Assembly (NCBI GenBank): GCA_036620675.1
Contig: JAZHEE010000009.1
Direction: 5' to 3' (one strand)
Source: Jejubacter sp036620675
GTDB lineage: Bacteria > Pseudomonadota > Gammaproteobacteria > Enterobacterales > Enterobacteriaceae
Length of the DNA: 64,000 nt
A program made the translations under genes and the position numbers. Below are positions 54,207-62,699 of this stretch, one piece after another; within the stretch, counting starts at the first letter, position 1, and each line of letters opens with the position of its first letter. The notes below the pieces were generated by a model, which made no database searches, had not been told where the DNA came from, and saw only the letters and a program-made list of their open reading frames with translations.

Positions 54207-55421
54207 TCAATCTTTTACGCGGTTATTCGGAAGGAATACCGTCAGAATGCCAAGAAGAGGCAGGAAAGCGCAGATTTTATAAACCAGCTCGATACTGGTC
54301 CGATCGGCAATCAGACCCAGAACAGCGGCGCCAAGGCCCCCCATTCCAAAGGCGAACCCAAAGAACAGACCGGAAACCATACCGATGCGTCCGGGCATCA
54401 GCTCCTGGGCGTAGACCAGAATGGCGGAAAATGCTGAAGCGAGAATAAAGCCGATGATCACCGTCAGTACCCCGGTCCACCACAGACTGGCCCAGGGAAG
54501 CATCAGGGTGAAAGGCGCTACGCCAAGGATAGAACACCAGATCACCGCTTTACGGCCAACTTTATCGCCCACCGGCCCGCCAATTACGGTACCAGCCGCC
54601 ACCGCAAACAGAAAGGCGAACAGATGGAGTTGGGCATTTTGTATCGACAGTCCGAACTTATGCATCAGATAAAAGGTGTAATAGCTGCTGATGCTGGCCA
54701 GATAGAAATACTTGGAAAAGATCAGTACCAGCAGCACGCAGACCGCCTGCACCACTTTATTGCGCGGCAGGGGGGAAATCACCTTCTGCGCCGGGCGGCT
54801 GCGGGCTATTCGGTGCTGGGCTGCGTACCAGCGACTGACCTGGAGCAGCACGATAATGGCCAGCATCGCCGCCAGTACAAACCAGGCCACGTTGCCCTTG
54901 CCATAGGGGGCGATAATCACCGCCGCCAGAAGCGGCCCCAGCGAACTGCCGAAGTTGCCGCCTACCTGAAACAGCGACTGGGCCAGGCCGTGACGGCCGC
55001 CGGAGGCCATCCGCGCCACCCGGGAGGATTCCGGGTGGAACACCGATGAGCCAGTACCGACCAGCGCTGCCGCCAGCAGAACCTGCGGAAAGCTACCCGC
55101 CATCGCCAGCATCACCAGACCGCTCAGGGTAAAGCACATGCCGACAGGCAGTGACCAGGGCATGGGATATTTGTCGGTATAGTACCCTACCAGCGGCTGT
55201 AGCAGCGATGAAGAGACCTGGTAGGTCAGGGTGATAAGACCCACCTGAACGAAGCTCAGGGAGAAGTCGGCCTGCAATAGCGGATAAATCGCCAGCAGCA
55301 ACGACTGAATCATATCGTTCAGCAGATGGGAGAGGCTGATAGCCCCCAGGATGCCGAACGCGGTGCGGGGTTTGGGCGGCGCGATGTCGGCGCCGCCCAG
55401 CGAAGGGTTTTGTTCACTCAT
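54207..55421 (-). CDS. fsr: Fsr, MFS efflux protein (fosmidomycin resistance)
   Basis: A 404-residue MFS transporter with 12 predicted helices, very close to E. coli Fsr (406). Motifs include PLVGYYTDKYPMPWSLPVG after the second helix and GGPVGDKVGRKAVIW in the central loop. Overexpression of E. coli fsr gives fosmidomycin resistance; the natural substrate is unknown. It is divergent from ushA with a 225-bp gap. Confidence 0.95.
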   Translation of the reverse strand: MSEQNPSLGGADIAPPKPRTAFGILGAISLSHLLNDMIQSLLLAIYPLLQADFSLSFVQVGLITLTYQVSSSLLQPLVGYYTDKYPMPWSLPVGMCFTLSGLVMLAMAGSFPQVLLAAALVGTGSSVFHPESSRVARMASGGRHGLAQSLFQVGGNFGSSLGPLLAAVIIAPYGKGNVAWFVLAAMLAIIVLLQVSRWYAAQHRIARSRPAQKVISPLPRNKVVQAVCVLLVLIFSKYFYLASISSYYTFYLMHKFGLSIQNAQLHLFAFLFAVAAGTVIGGPVGDKVGRKAVIWCSILGVAPFTLMLPWASLWWTGVLTVIIGFILASAFSAILVYAQELMPGRIGMVSGLFFGFAFGMGGLGAAVLGLIADRTSIELVYKICAFLPLLGILTVFLPNNRVKD

Positions 55422-55646
55422 GCCATAGTTACCTGAAAATTATGTTTATTTTATATACTCTGGATTATTCGACCGGCTCGTAACCGTTGGAAGCAGCCAG
55501 AACCGGGGAACGGATGCAGGCGGTCGTTCCGTGCGGGATGCACCCTGCTACCATACCTGCACCCGGGCGCAGAGAAAAGTCGCAACGGCTATGCGCTGTG
55601 GCTATGCTATGAGAAGAGTTTACACAATGAATATGGAGATACTGAG

Positions 55647-57305
55647 ATGCACTCAGGGGTGAAGCGCGCGCTGATAGTCGCGCTGGTGGCGATCGGCATA
55701 ATAATGTCGGGGCAGCCTGCGTTCGGCTGGGAAAAGGATAAAACCTATAAAATCACCATCTTGCATACCAACGATCATCACGGCCACTTCTGGCGCAATG
55801 CGCAGGGAGAGTACGGCCTGGCGGCGCAAAAAACGCTGGTGGATCGGATTCGCAAAGAGGTGGCACAGCAGGGGGGGAGCGTGTTGCTACTCTCCGGCGG
55901 TGATATCAATACCGGGGTGCCGGAGTCTGACCTTCAGGATGCCGAACCCGATTTTCGCGGTATGAATCTGATTGGCTACGACGCCATGGCAGTGGGCAAC
56001 CATGAATTCGATAATCCGCTGGCGGTGCTGCGCCAGCAGGAGAAGCTGGCGAAATTTCCCTTTCTTTCCGCCAATACCTATCAGAAGAGCAGCGGCGAAC
56101 GGCTATTTAAGCCCTGGGCGCTGTTTACCCCGCAGGGATTGAAGGTGGCGGTCATTGGCCTGACCACCGACGATACCGCGCGCGTCGGCAATCCCGAGTA
56201 TTTGCAGGATATTGAGTTTCATCCCCCGGCCGGTGAAGCGAAGCTGGTTATCCAGGAGCTTCAGCAGAACGAAAAGCCGGATGTCATTATCGCCGTCACC
56301 CATATGGGTCATTACGACAACGGGGAGCATGGATCCAACGCGCCGGGCGACGTGGCGCTGGCCCGCGCCATGGATCCCGGGGCGCTGGCGCTTATTGTCG
56401 GCGGTCATTCGCATGATCCGGTTTGCATGGCGGCGGAAAATAAAAAGCAGCGTGACTATATTCCTGGCACCGCCTGTAAGCCCGATCGCCAGAACGGTAC
56501 CTGGATACTCCAGGCCCAGGAATGGGGGAAATATGTCGGGCGGGCCGATTTTGAGTTTCGTAATGGCGAAATGAAGCTGGTGAACTATCAGCTGCTGCCG
56601 GTCAATCTCAAACGCACTATCGACTGGGGCGATGGCAAGCACGAGCGGGTTCTGTATGCGCCGCAGATCCCGGAAAATCAGCGTATGATTAGCCTGCTGG
56701 CGCCTTTTCAGCGTAAAGGGCAGGCCCAGCTTAAGGTGAAGATCGGCAGCGTCAACGCGCGGCTGGAAGGGGATCGCGACAGGGTGCGCTTTGAGCAGAC
56801 TAATCTGGCGCGCCTGATCCTGAACGGATTAATGGCACGTAGTGACGCCGACTTCGCGGTAATGAGCGGCGGTGGCATTCGCGACTCTATCGCCGCCGGG
56901 GATATCACCTATGCCGATGTGCTGCGGGTTCAGCCGTTTGGCAATACGCTGGCGTATGTCGATATGAAGGGGAGCGACGTGGTGCGCTATCTGACCGCGG
57001 TGGCGCAGAAGACGCCCAATTCCGGGGCTTACCCGCAGTTCGCGAATGTGGGAATGCAGATTGAAGGTTCGGGGATCAAGGCGCTGACCATTAAAGGGCA
57101 GCCCATCGACGCCAATAAGACCTATCGGATGGCGACCCTGAGTTTTAACGCCGCCGGGGGCGATGGCTATCCCCGGCTTGACGATCATCCGGGCTACGTG
57201 AATAGCGGTTTTATCGATGCCGAAGTACTCAAGCAGTACATTGAGCAGAACTCACCTATCGACGCCAACGCCCTGGCGCCGAAGGGCGAGGTAAGCTGGC
57301 GTTAA
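55647..57305 (+). CDS. ushA: UshA, periplasmic UDP-sugar hydrolase / 5'-nucleotidase
   Basis: 552 residues. A signal peptide of about 27 residues ends PAFG-WEK. The metallophosphatase domain has ILHTNDHHGHF, GNHEFDNP and THMGHYDNG as metal-site motifs. The C-terminal substrate domain contains GGDGYPRLD. It splits UDP-sugars and nucleotides in the periplasm for nucleoside scavenging. The first residues differ from E. coli, but everything after the signal peptide aligns. Confidence 0.96.
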   Translation: MHSGVKRALIVALVAIGIIMSGQPAFGWEKDKTYKITILHTNDHHGHFWRNAQGEYGLAAQKTLVDRIRKEVAQQGGSVLLLSGGDINTGVPESDLQDAEPDFRGMNLIGYDAMAVGNHEFDNPLAVLRQQEKLAKFPFLSANTYQKSSGERLFKPWALFTPQGLKVAVIGLTTDDTARVGNPEYLQDIEFHPPAGEAKLVIQELQQNEKPDVIIAVTHMGHYDNGEHGSNAPGDVALARAMDPGALALIVGGHSHDPVCMAAENKKQRDYIPGTACKPDRQNGTWILQAQEWGKYVGRADFEFRNGEMKLVNYQLLPVNLKRTIDWGDGKHERVLYAPQIPENQRMISLLAPFQRKGQAQLKVKIGSVNARLEGDRDRVRFEQTNLARLILNGLMARSDADFAVMSGGGIRDSIAAGDITYADVLRVQPFGNTLAYVDMKGSDVVRYLTAVAQKTPNSGAYPQFANVGMQIEGSGIKALTIKGQPIDANKTYRMATLSFNAAGGDGYPRLDDHPGYVNSGFIDAEVLKQYIEQNSPIDANALAPKGEVSWR

Positions 57306-58491
57306 TTCGTCTGGTTCATCAGGCTATTTCATGGATCAGCGCGGATTAGCGTGGAGTGTTCGAAAGTGGAAAAAAACCGGCAGAATATGATGATGCAGTG
57401 GGGTGGGGGCCCCACTTCCTTCCAGGGAGAGGGCCGGGGTGAGGGTGACAGACAGCTATGGCGCCCGGTTTCAGAATAAAAGCGACATATGACGATGCGG
57501 CGGGTGTTCCGTTCATTGGCGGGGAACTCCCTCTCCCGTTTCGGGAGAGGGCCGGGGTGAGGGTGACAAGCGGCTCTGGCGCCCGGTTTCAGAATAAAAC
57601 CGGCAGAATATAATGATGCGGTGGGCTGGGGGCCCCCTCTCCCTTCCAGGGAGAGGGCCGGGGTGAGGGTGACAAGTGGCTCTGGCGCCTGGTTTCAGAA
57701 TAAAAGCGGCAGAATATAATGATGTGGTGGGCTGTTCCGTTCACTTCAGGCAACTGCTTCTCTGTTAATCCACCGCGGGTGAACGGGCCAGGGGGCTCAG
57801 TCGCCGCTCCCCTGGCGACCCGGGCTCCCCGGCGCTAAAAAACGCCGCTGATGCGGGCCCCTTCGCTTATCACGCCGGGCTTTTCGGAACGGGCAAGAGT
57901 CGCCCTCCCTGGCGACCTTGCCCTGTCGCGACATCCTGTCGCTCCTCCGGCCCTTCGTGAACGCTACGGCGTTTTTTAAGCCGGGTGGCAACACCCTCGT
58001 CGCTTTAGACGGGGTGCTCAAATACAACCAGCAATACCTTTACTGATAAATCCGGACAGAAGATTCAGGGCGGTGACTCTCCGGCCTGAAAATCGCCGCA
58101 GCGTTCACGGCCGCCAGGGTCAGCCCGACAGGACGTCGGGCTGAGGGCGTGCGGCACAGGGAGGTGACGTCACGCCCGACCCGTCCGGCTGGCGGGAATA
58201 CGCAGGACAAAATTGCCGGGAGCCATTTTGAACAACGCCGCAGGCGTTGCCCCGAAGGGGCCCGGCCCAGGGAGGGGGCGGGTTAATCCGCGCAAGCGGC
58301 GATTTTCACGCCGGAAAGCCGGGTTGTCAGGGGCGGCATTTGAGCCCCTGGCCCGTTCACCGGTTCCGCAACCGACAGATAAAAATACCCTTAAGGTGAA
58401 CGGAACCTTCTCCTGCGCTACATACTCACCCAGAAGCCAGGGCAGCCGCCGGTCACTTCAGCTTCACGCCAATCCGCGATGAACCAGGTGC
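57306..58491. repeat. ushA–ybaK intergenic repeat island (nested inverted and tandem repeats)
   Basis: 1.19 kb with no credible gene. A tandem block of about 3.3 units lies at 57376–57745 (unit starts 57376, 57481, 57599, 57705), each unit centred on a GGGAGAGGGCCGGGG hairpin and GTGAGGGTGAC. An inverted-repeat core follows. Pairs are 57311–57320 with 58478–58487, 57340–57356 with 58462–58478 (15/17), 57734–57744 with 58396–58406 (11/11), and 57779–57798 with 58342–58360 (19 of 20). Four REP-like copies of a GGCG…AAAA…CGCC motif sit inside in alternating orientation (57829, 57966, 58081, 58296). A perfect 9-bp stem is at 58121–58143. Confidence 0.8.
57376..57745. repeat. Tandem REP-like units
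   Basis: Three full units of 105, 118 and 106 bp, then a partial fourth. Shared parts are CGGCAGAATATAATGATG at the start, a palindromic CCCTCTCCC…GGGAGAGGG core, GGGGTGAGGGTGAC, and GGTTTCAGAATAAAA at the end. The second unit carries a different left core (GTTCCGTTCATT, CGGGGAACTCCC) that recurs inverted at 72–117 of this window. These look like REP/BIME-type extragenic repeats; I cannot assign the family. Confidence 0.75.
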
Positions 58492-58971
58492 TCAGTCGCG
58501 GCGGGCGATATCGGCGAACTGAGCATTTAGCAGTTTCGCCAGATCCACCGCCGCCAGTTCAATATCCAGGCCGCGTTTGCCGCCGGAAATATAGATGGAG
58601 GCAAAGTCGGCGGCCGGAGCGTCGATTGCCGTTGGTAGGCGCTTTTTCTGCCCCAGCGGGCTGATCCCGCCCACCAGGTAGCCGGTGGTTCGCTGCGCGA
58701 CCTGCGGGTCGGCCATCGCCACTTTTTTTACGCCAAAGGCTTTCGCTACTTTTTTCAAATCGAGCTGGCTCGCAACCGGCGTCACCGCCACTGCAAGGTG
58801 CTTCATATCTTCATTCAGCGCCACCAGCAGCGTCTTATAAACCTGTTCCGGGTTGAGCCCCAGCTTGCGTACCACCTCGTCGCCGAAGTTGGTCTCAGTG
58901 GGATCGTGGTCGTAAGTGTGAATCTTAAAGCTGACCTTATTCTTTTCCAGGAGTTTTACGGCGGGGGTCAT
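58492..58971 (-). CDS. ybaK: YbaK, Cys-tRNA(Pro)/Cys-tRNA(Cys) deacylase
   Basis: A 159-residue protein, the same length as E. coli YbaK. The YbaK/aminoacyl-tRNA editing domain contains KTLLVALN, the catalytic-type Lys in the LAVAVTPVASQLDLKKVAKA region, and GYLVGGISPLGQKK. It clears Cys mischarged onto tRNA(Pro) in complex with ProRS. Its stop lies 5 bp from the edge of the repeat island. Confidence 0.95.
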   Translation of the reverse strand: MTPAVKLLEKNKVSFKIHTYDHDPTETNFGDEVVRKLGLNPEQVYKTLLVALNEDMKHLAVAVTPVASQLDLKKVAKAFGVKKVAMADPQVAQRTTGYLVGGISPLGQKKRLPTAIDAPAADFASIYISGGKRGLDIELAAVDLAKLLNAQFADIARRD

Positions 58972-59012
58972 GATTTCCTTCTTGTTAATCCGGATGGCGC
59001 GACCTGCGCGGA

Positions 59013-59813
59013 TTAGCGCTGCCTGAGCAGGCTGGGGAGATTACTCTCGCCATAAAGGTGCAGCGCGCCTACGGCCACCACATAGTGACCGGATGGAAGC
59101 GTATGCAGGAAATCGTACCACTGCCGGTTGCGCTGTACCATCAGCACATCGTAGAGCTCATTGCTGAAGGTGCTGGGCAGCGAGGGGTCGGGCGCCGCAG
59201 GCGGCGATTTCAGCCACCAGCTAATCATGGTTTGCAGCAGGCGGGCGTTGGTGTGCCAGTGAATCAGGGTATCCTGCAACAGTCCCAGCCCGGCGTCCGG
59301 CAGCGTTTGCAGCAGCGTTAGCTGATTGTCGGTGCCTTCCAGCTCCCGCACTGGCCGCTGAAACTGGCTCGCCGCCTGAATCAACTGATAGTCGATGCCG
59401 TAATCCGGGCGCAGGCCCAGCTTCTGGGCCTGATGAGCCTGAAGCAGCAGCGCTATCTGCCACAGCGGCAGGTTATCAACGTTCTCCAGCGGAATATTCA
59501 GCTCCTGCAGCAGCTTCAGGATGTGCTCCAGCGTTTTTTGATTCAGGCGCTGTTCCAGCGGCGGCTCTTCGCCGTGGCTGGAGAATGGCGAATCGCTGCC
59601 GCTGATATCGGCTTCGACCACCAGCGCGTCGGCTTCTCGCAGCTTGCGCACCAGGCGTGTCGGCAGCGGCGCCATATCGGGCGTACCCATATGAATGCTG
59701 CCCACCAGATGCAGGTGGCGCTGGCCGGGAAGGGTAATATCAAGGGCGGGCCAGGGATAACGGTGGCTCCCGAACCGGGAAAAGAGAGTATGGAGACGGC
59801 TTAGCAAACCCAT
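59013..59813 (-). CDS. ybaP: YbaP, TraB/GumN-family protein
   Basis: A 266-residue protein of the TraB/PrgY/GumN family. GSIHMGTPDMAPLPTRL holds one conserved GxxH pair and VGALHLYGESNLPSLL the second, which together form a putative metal site in a Tiki-like fold. Function in E. coli is unknown; a metalloprotease-like activity has been suggested for relatives. The ATG at 59813 after AGGGAA was chosen over 59867 on length and ribosome site. Confidence 0.9.
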   Translation of the reverse strand: MGLLSRLHTLFSRFGSHRYPWPALDITLPGQRHLHLVGSIHMGTPDMAPLPTRLVRKLREADALVVEADISGSDSPFSSHGEEPPLEQRLNQKTLEHILKLLQELNIPLENVDNLPLWQIALLLQAHQAQKLGLRPDYGIDYQLIQAASQFQRPVRELEGTDNQLTLLQTLPDAGLGLLQDTLIHWHTNARLLQTMISWWLKSPPAAPDPSLPSTFSNELYDVLMVQRNRQWYDFLHTLPSGHYVVAVGALHLYGESNLPSLLRQR

Positions 59814-59844
59814 GGCGCATTCCCTGACTGAAAAGGTCATGCTA

Positions 59845-59897
59845 ACGCCCCGCATGGCGGGGCGCAATTGCCGGTAGAGCTATCGGAGCATTCCGGC
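59845..59897. repeat. 53-bp direct repeat, left copy, flanking dispersed element copy 2
   Basis: Identical over 53 bp to 60044–60096. It starts ACGCCCCGCATGGCGGGGCG, a strong hairpin, and ends CATTCCGGC. It bounds the 146-bp element in between. Confidence 0.9.
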
Positions 59898-60043
59898 TCA
59901 GGGGAGACCATTGACAAACCTGAGCTGAACGCGTTCGGGCAGAATGCCAGAAAAATAAACAGGGAAAATCAATTCATTGATTTTCGGCTGATAAACATTA
60001 AAGAGGGAAAAACCACGTTTTTTCCCTCTTTGTCATCAACCTG
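59898..60043. repeat. Dispersed repeat element, copy 2 (146 bp)
   Basis: Homologous to 7321–7460 along nearly its whole length. The last 45 bp are almost identical, including the AAAGAGGGAAAAA stem and terminal GTCATCAACCTG. It is inserted between perfect 53-bp direct repeats in the copA–ybaP gap. There is no coding capacity. As at copy 1, the flanking duplication includes a hairpin that could be a transcription terminator. Confidence 0.8.
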
Positions 60044-60096
60044 ACGCCCCGCATGGCGGGGCGCAATTGCCGGTAGAGCTATCGGAGCATTCCGGC
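60044..60096. repeat. 53-bp direct repeat, right copy; probable copA terminator stem
   Basis: An exact copy of 59845–59897, ending 4 bp before the copA stop codon. The stem CGCCCCGC-atg-GCGGGGCG lies about 40 nt past the copA stop on the minus strand. It lacks a good T-run, so termination may depend on the hairpins inside the element. Confidence 0.85.
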
Positions 60097-60100
60097 CTGG

Positions 60101-62614
60101 TTACCGTTCAGGCTTAAACCGCAGCAGCCGGTTGGCGTTGCTCACCACGGTAATGGAAGAGAGCGCCATGGCGGCGCCTGCCACCACCGGATTCAGCAGG
60201 GTGCCGGTCAGCGGCCAGAGAATACCAGCGGCGATCGGGATGCCCAGCGAGTTGTAAATAAAGGCGCCCAGCAGGTTCTGCTTCATATTGCGAAGCGTAG
60301 CGCGCGAGATAGCCAGCGCGTCCGCCACGCCGGTCAGGCTGTGGCGCATCAGGGTAATGGCCGCGGTTTCGATGGCGACGTCGCTGCCGCCGCCCATGGC
60401 GATGCCGACATCGGCCTGGGCCAGCGCCGGGGCGTCGTTAATGCCGTCGCCTACCATCGCCACCTTACGCCCCTGCTGCTGTAGCTGAATAATCGCCTGA
60501 GCTTTGCCGTCTGGCAGAACGCCGGCGATCACTTCGTCGATGCCCGCCTCCCGGGCGATGGCCCCGGCGGTGGTCGGGTTATCGCCGGTCAGCATCACCA
60601 GCCGGTAGCCTTCGCGATGCAGACGCGCCAGGGCGGCGGCGCTCTCTTCGCGCAGCGGATCGCGGATGGCGAACAGCGCGGCGACGGCGCCGTCCAGCGC
60701 CAGCAGCACCGGCGTGGCGCCTTCGGCGGCATGGGCTTCGATACGCGCTTCCAGCGGGCCGCAGTCGATGCCCTGTTCGTTCAGCAGAGCGCGGTTGCCA
60801 AGCAGCAGGGCATGCCCCTGTACGTGACCGCTGACCCCCAGGCCGCGCAGGGTACGAAAGCCGTCGACCTGCGGCAGCGCTTGTGCCCCCGCCTTTTCCA
60901 GGATGGCGCGCGCCAGCGGGTGGCTGGAGCCCTGCTCCAGCGCGGCGGCCAGTAGCAAGGCCTGGTCGGCATCGATCTGCGGCGCGGTTTCTGTCGCCAC
61001 GACCTGCGGTTTGCCTGCGGTCAGGGTTCCGGTTTTATCAAACACCAGGGTATCCAGCTGGCTTGCGCGTTGCAGGGCGTCGGCATCACGTACCAGCACG
61101 CCGAATTCCGCGGCCCGACCCACGCCGGAAATAATCGACATCGGCGTTGCCAGCCCAAGAGCGCAGGGGCAGGCGATAATCAGCACCGTGGTGGCGATCA
61201 CCAGGGTATAGACCACCTGCGGCGCCGGGCCGAAAAAGTACCAGATGGCGGCGCTGAGCAGTGCGATGGCGACCACCACCGGCACGAAGATAGCGGAGAT
61301 GCGGTCTGCCATCTGACCAATTTCCGGCTTACTACTCTGAGCCTGGCGAACCATGCGAATGATGCGCGCCAGAGTGGTATGGCCGCCTGTACGGCTGGCC
61401 TGAAACAGTACGCTGCCGTCCTGTACCAGGGTACCGGCGTGAATCTCTTCGCCGTTGGCTTTCTGCTGCGGCACTGGCTCGCCGGTCAGCATCGCCTCAT
61501 CGAACCAGGCTTCGCCCTGGGTGATAGCGCCATCCACCGGCACCCGGTCGCCGGTGGTCAGGCGCAGGACCATCCCTGGCTGCACTTCTGACAGAGGAAG
61601 CGTGCGTTCGCCCTGGTCATCCACCACCCGGGCGGTGGGCGGCGTCAGGTCCAGCAGCCGCTCCAGCGCTTTTGACGAGCGCTGACGGGCCCGGGCTTCC
61701 AGCATATGGCCAAGGTTAATCAGGCCGATAATCATGGCGCTGGCCTCGTAGTAGAGGTGGCGCGCCGCTTCCGGGAAGAAATTTGGCCACAGGTTAACGC
61801 TGATGGAGTAAAGCCAGGCGGCACCGGTACCCAGCGCCACCAGGGTATCCATGGTCGCGCTGCGGTTGAGCAGGCTTTTCCAGGCGCTGCGATAGAAGTG
61901 GCCGCCGGCCACCACCATCACCAGCAGGGTGAGCAGACCGATAGTAAGCCAAAGCCCGTGGTTCTCTTCGGTCAGCATCATATTGTCGCCGATCATGCCC
62001 CAGACCATGACCGGTATCCCCAGCGCCAGCGCCAGGATAGCCTGCCAGCGGAAGCGTTTAACCGCCGCCTGAGCGGTCTGCTGCTGGCGTTCGCGCCGTT
62101 TAGCGTCATCTTCGATGGCTTCAGCGCCGTAGCCGGCGCCTTCCACCGCTTTCACCAGGTCAGTGGCGCAGGCGTGACCCATTATCAACGCCGTGCGCTC
62201 CGCCAGGTTTACCCGCGCCTGGCGCACGCCCGGAACGCCCTGCAGCGCGTTTTGCACCCGGGTGACGCAACTGGCGCAGCTCATACCATTGATGAGCAAC
62301 TGCAGGCTGTCCTCATCGTCGTCGCTGTTGGCAGAAGCTGCCGGAAGCTGTGAGGAAACCGCTGCCGGCGCTTCCGACGGGATTGACGACTCCGTCAGCG
62401 GTTTAGCCTTTGGGTGGCTGAGCTCTGCGCCGTATCCGGCTTGCTGTACGGTGGCGATCAGATCTTCGGCACTGGCGCTACCGGTGACGGTGGCGTGCTC
62501 GACGGTGACTTCCGCCTGTTCAACGTCCGGGCGCTGTTCCAGACTCTCTTTAACGCGTTTTACGCAGTGACCGCAGGAGAGGCCATCCAGCGTAAGATCA
62601 ATGACGTGAGACAT
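60101..62614 (-). CDS. copA: CopA, Cu(I)-exporting P1B-type ATPase
   Basis: 837 residues (E. coli CopA 834). Two N-terminal metal-binding domains carry GLSCGHCVKRV and GMSCASCVTRV. The transmembrane metal-site motif CPC is in IIACPCALGLATP, the phosphorylation motif is DKTGTLT, the nucleotide-domain HP motif is SSHPLARAI, and GDGINDAPAL closes the catalytic set. It pumps cytoplasmic Cu(I)/Ag(I) to the periplasm, complementing the cusFCBA system at 14.8–21.0 kb. It is driven by a CueR-type promoter; cueR itself is not in the window. Confidence 0.98.
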   Translation of the reverse strand: MSHVIDLTLDGLSCGHCVKRVKESLEQRPDVEQAEVTVEHATVTGSASAEDLIATVQQAGYGAELSHPKAKPLTESSIPSEAPAAVSSQLPAASANSDDDEDSLQLLINGMSCASCVTRVQNALQGVPGVRQARVNLAERTALIMGHACATDLVKAVEGAGYGAEAIEDDAKRRERQQQTAQAAVKRFRWQAILALALGIPVMVWGMIGDNMMLTEENHGLWLTIGLLTLLVMVVAGGHFYRSAWKSLLNRSATMDTLVALGTGAAWLYSISVNLWPNFFPEAARHLYYEASAMIIGLINLGHMLEARARQRSSKALERLLDLTPPTARVVDDQGERTLPLSEVQPGMVLRLTTGDRVPVDGAITQGEAWFDEAMLTGEPVPQQKANGEEIHAGTLVQDGSVLFQASRTGGHTTLARIIRMVRQAQSSKPEIGQMADRISAIFVPVVVAIALLSAAIWYFFGPAPQVVYTLVIATTVLIIACPCALGLATPMSIISGVGRAAEFGVLVRDADALQRASQLDTLVFDKTGTLTAGKPQVVATETAPQIDADQALLLAAALEQGSSHPLARAILEKAGAQALPQVDGFRTLRGLGVSGHVQGHALLLGNRALLNEQGIDCGPLEARIEAHAAEGATPVLLALDGAVAALFAIRDPLREESAAALARLHREGYRLVMLTGDNPTTAGAIAREAGIDEVIAGVLPDGKAQAIIQLQQQGRKVAMVGDGINDAPALAQADVGIAMGGGSDVAIETAAITLMRHSLTGVADALAISRATLRNMKQNLLGAFIYNSLGIPIAAGILWPLTGTLLNPVVAGAAMALSSITVVSNANRLLRFKPER

Positions 62615-62668
62615 ATCAGACTCCTCGATTCCGGGCCGTAATGTGGCCCGCCTTAGTGACTGTGACCA

Positions 62669-62699
62669 AGCTTAAACCTTCCCGCAAGGGGAAGGTCAA
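62669..62699 (-). promoter_or_regulatory. CueR-regulated promoter of copA
   Basis: On the minus strand TTGACC (62699–62694) and TAAGCT (62674–62669) are separated by 19 bp, the long spacer typical of MerR-family promoters. The dyad ACCTTCCC / GGGGAAGGT (62676–62696) fills the spacer and matches the E. coli CueR box of copA almost base for base. Confidence 0.93.

Noticed and set aside
54041..54448. 135-codon plus-strand frame between ybaL and fsr
   Set aside because: Most of it overlaps the fsr 3' end in antisense and includes the terminator hairpin; no ribosome site or domain.
57797..58482. Small open frames (57797–58027 minus, 58213–58482 plus) in the repeat island
   Set aside because: They run through inverted repeats, are Arg/Gly/Pro-rich and have no ribosome sites; better explained as repeat sequence.
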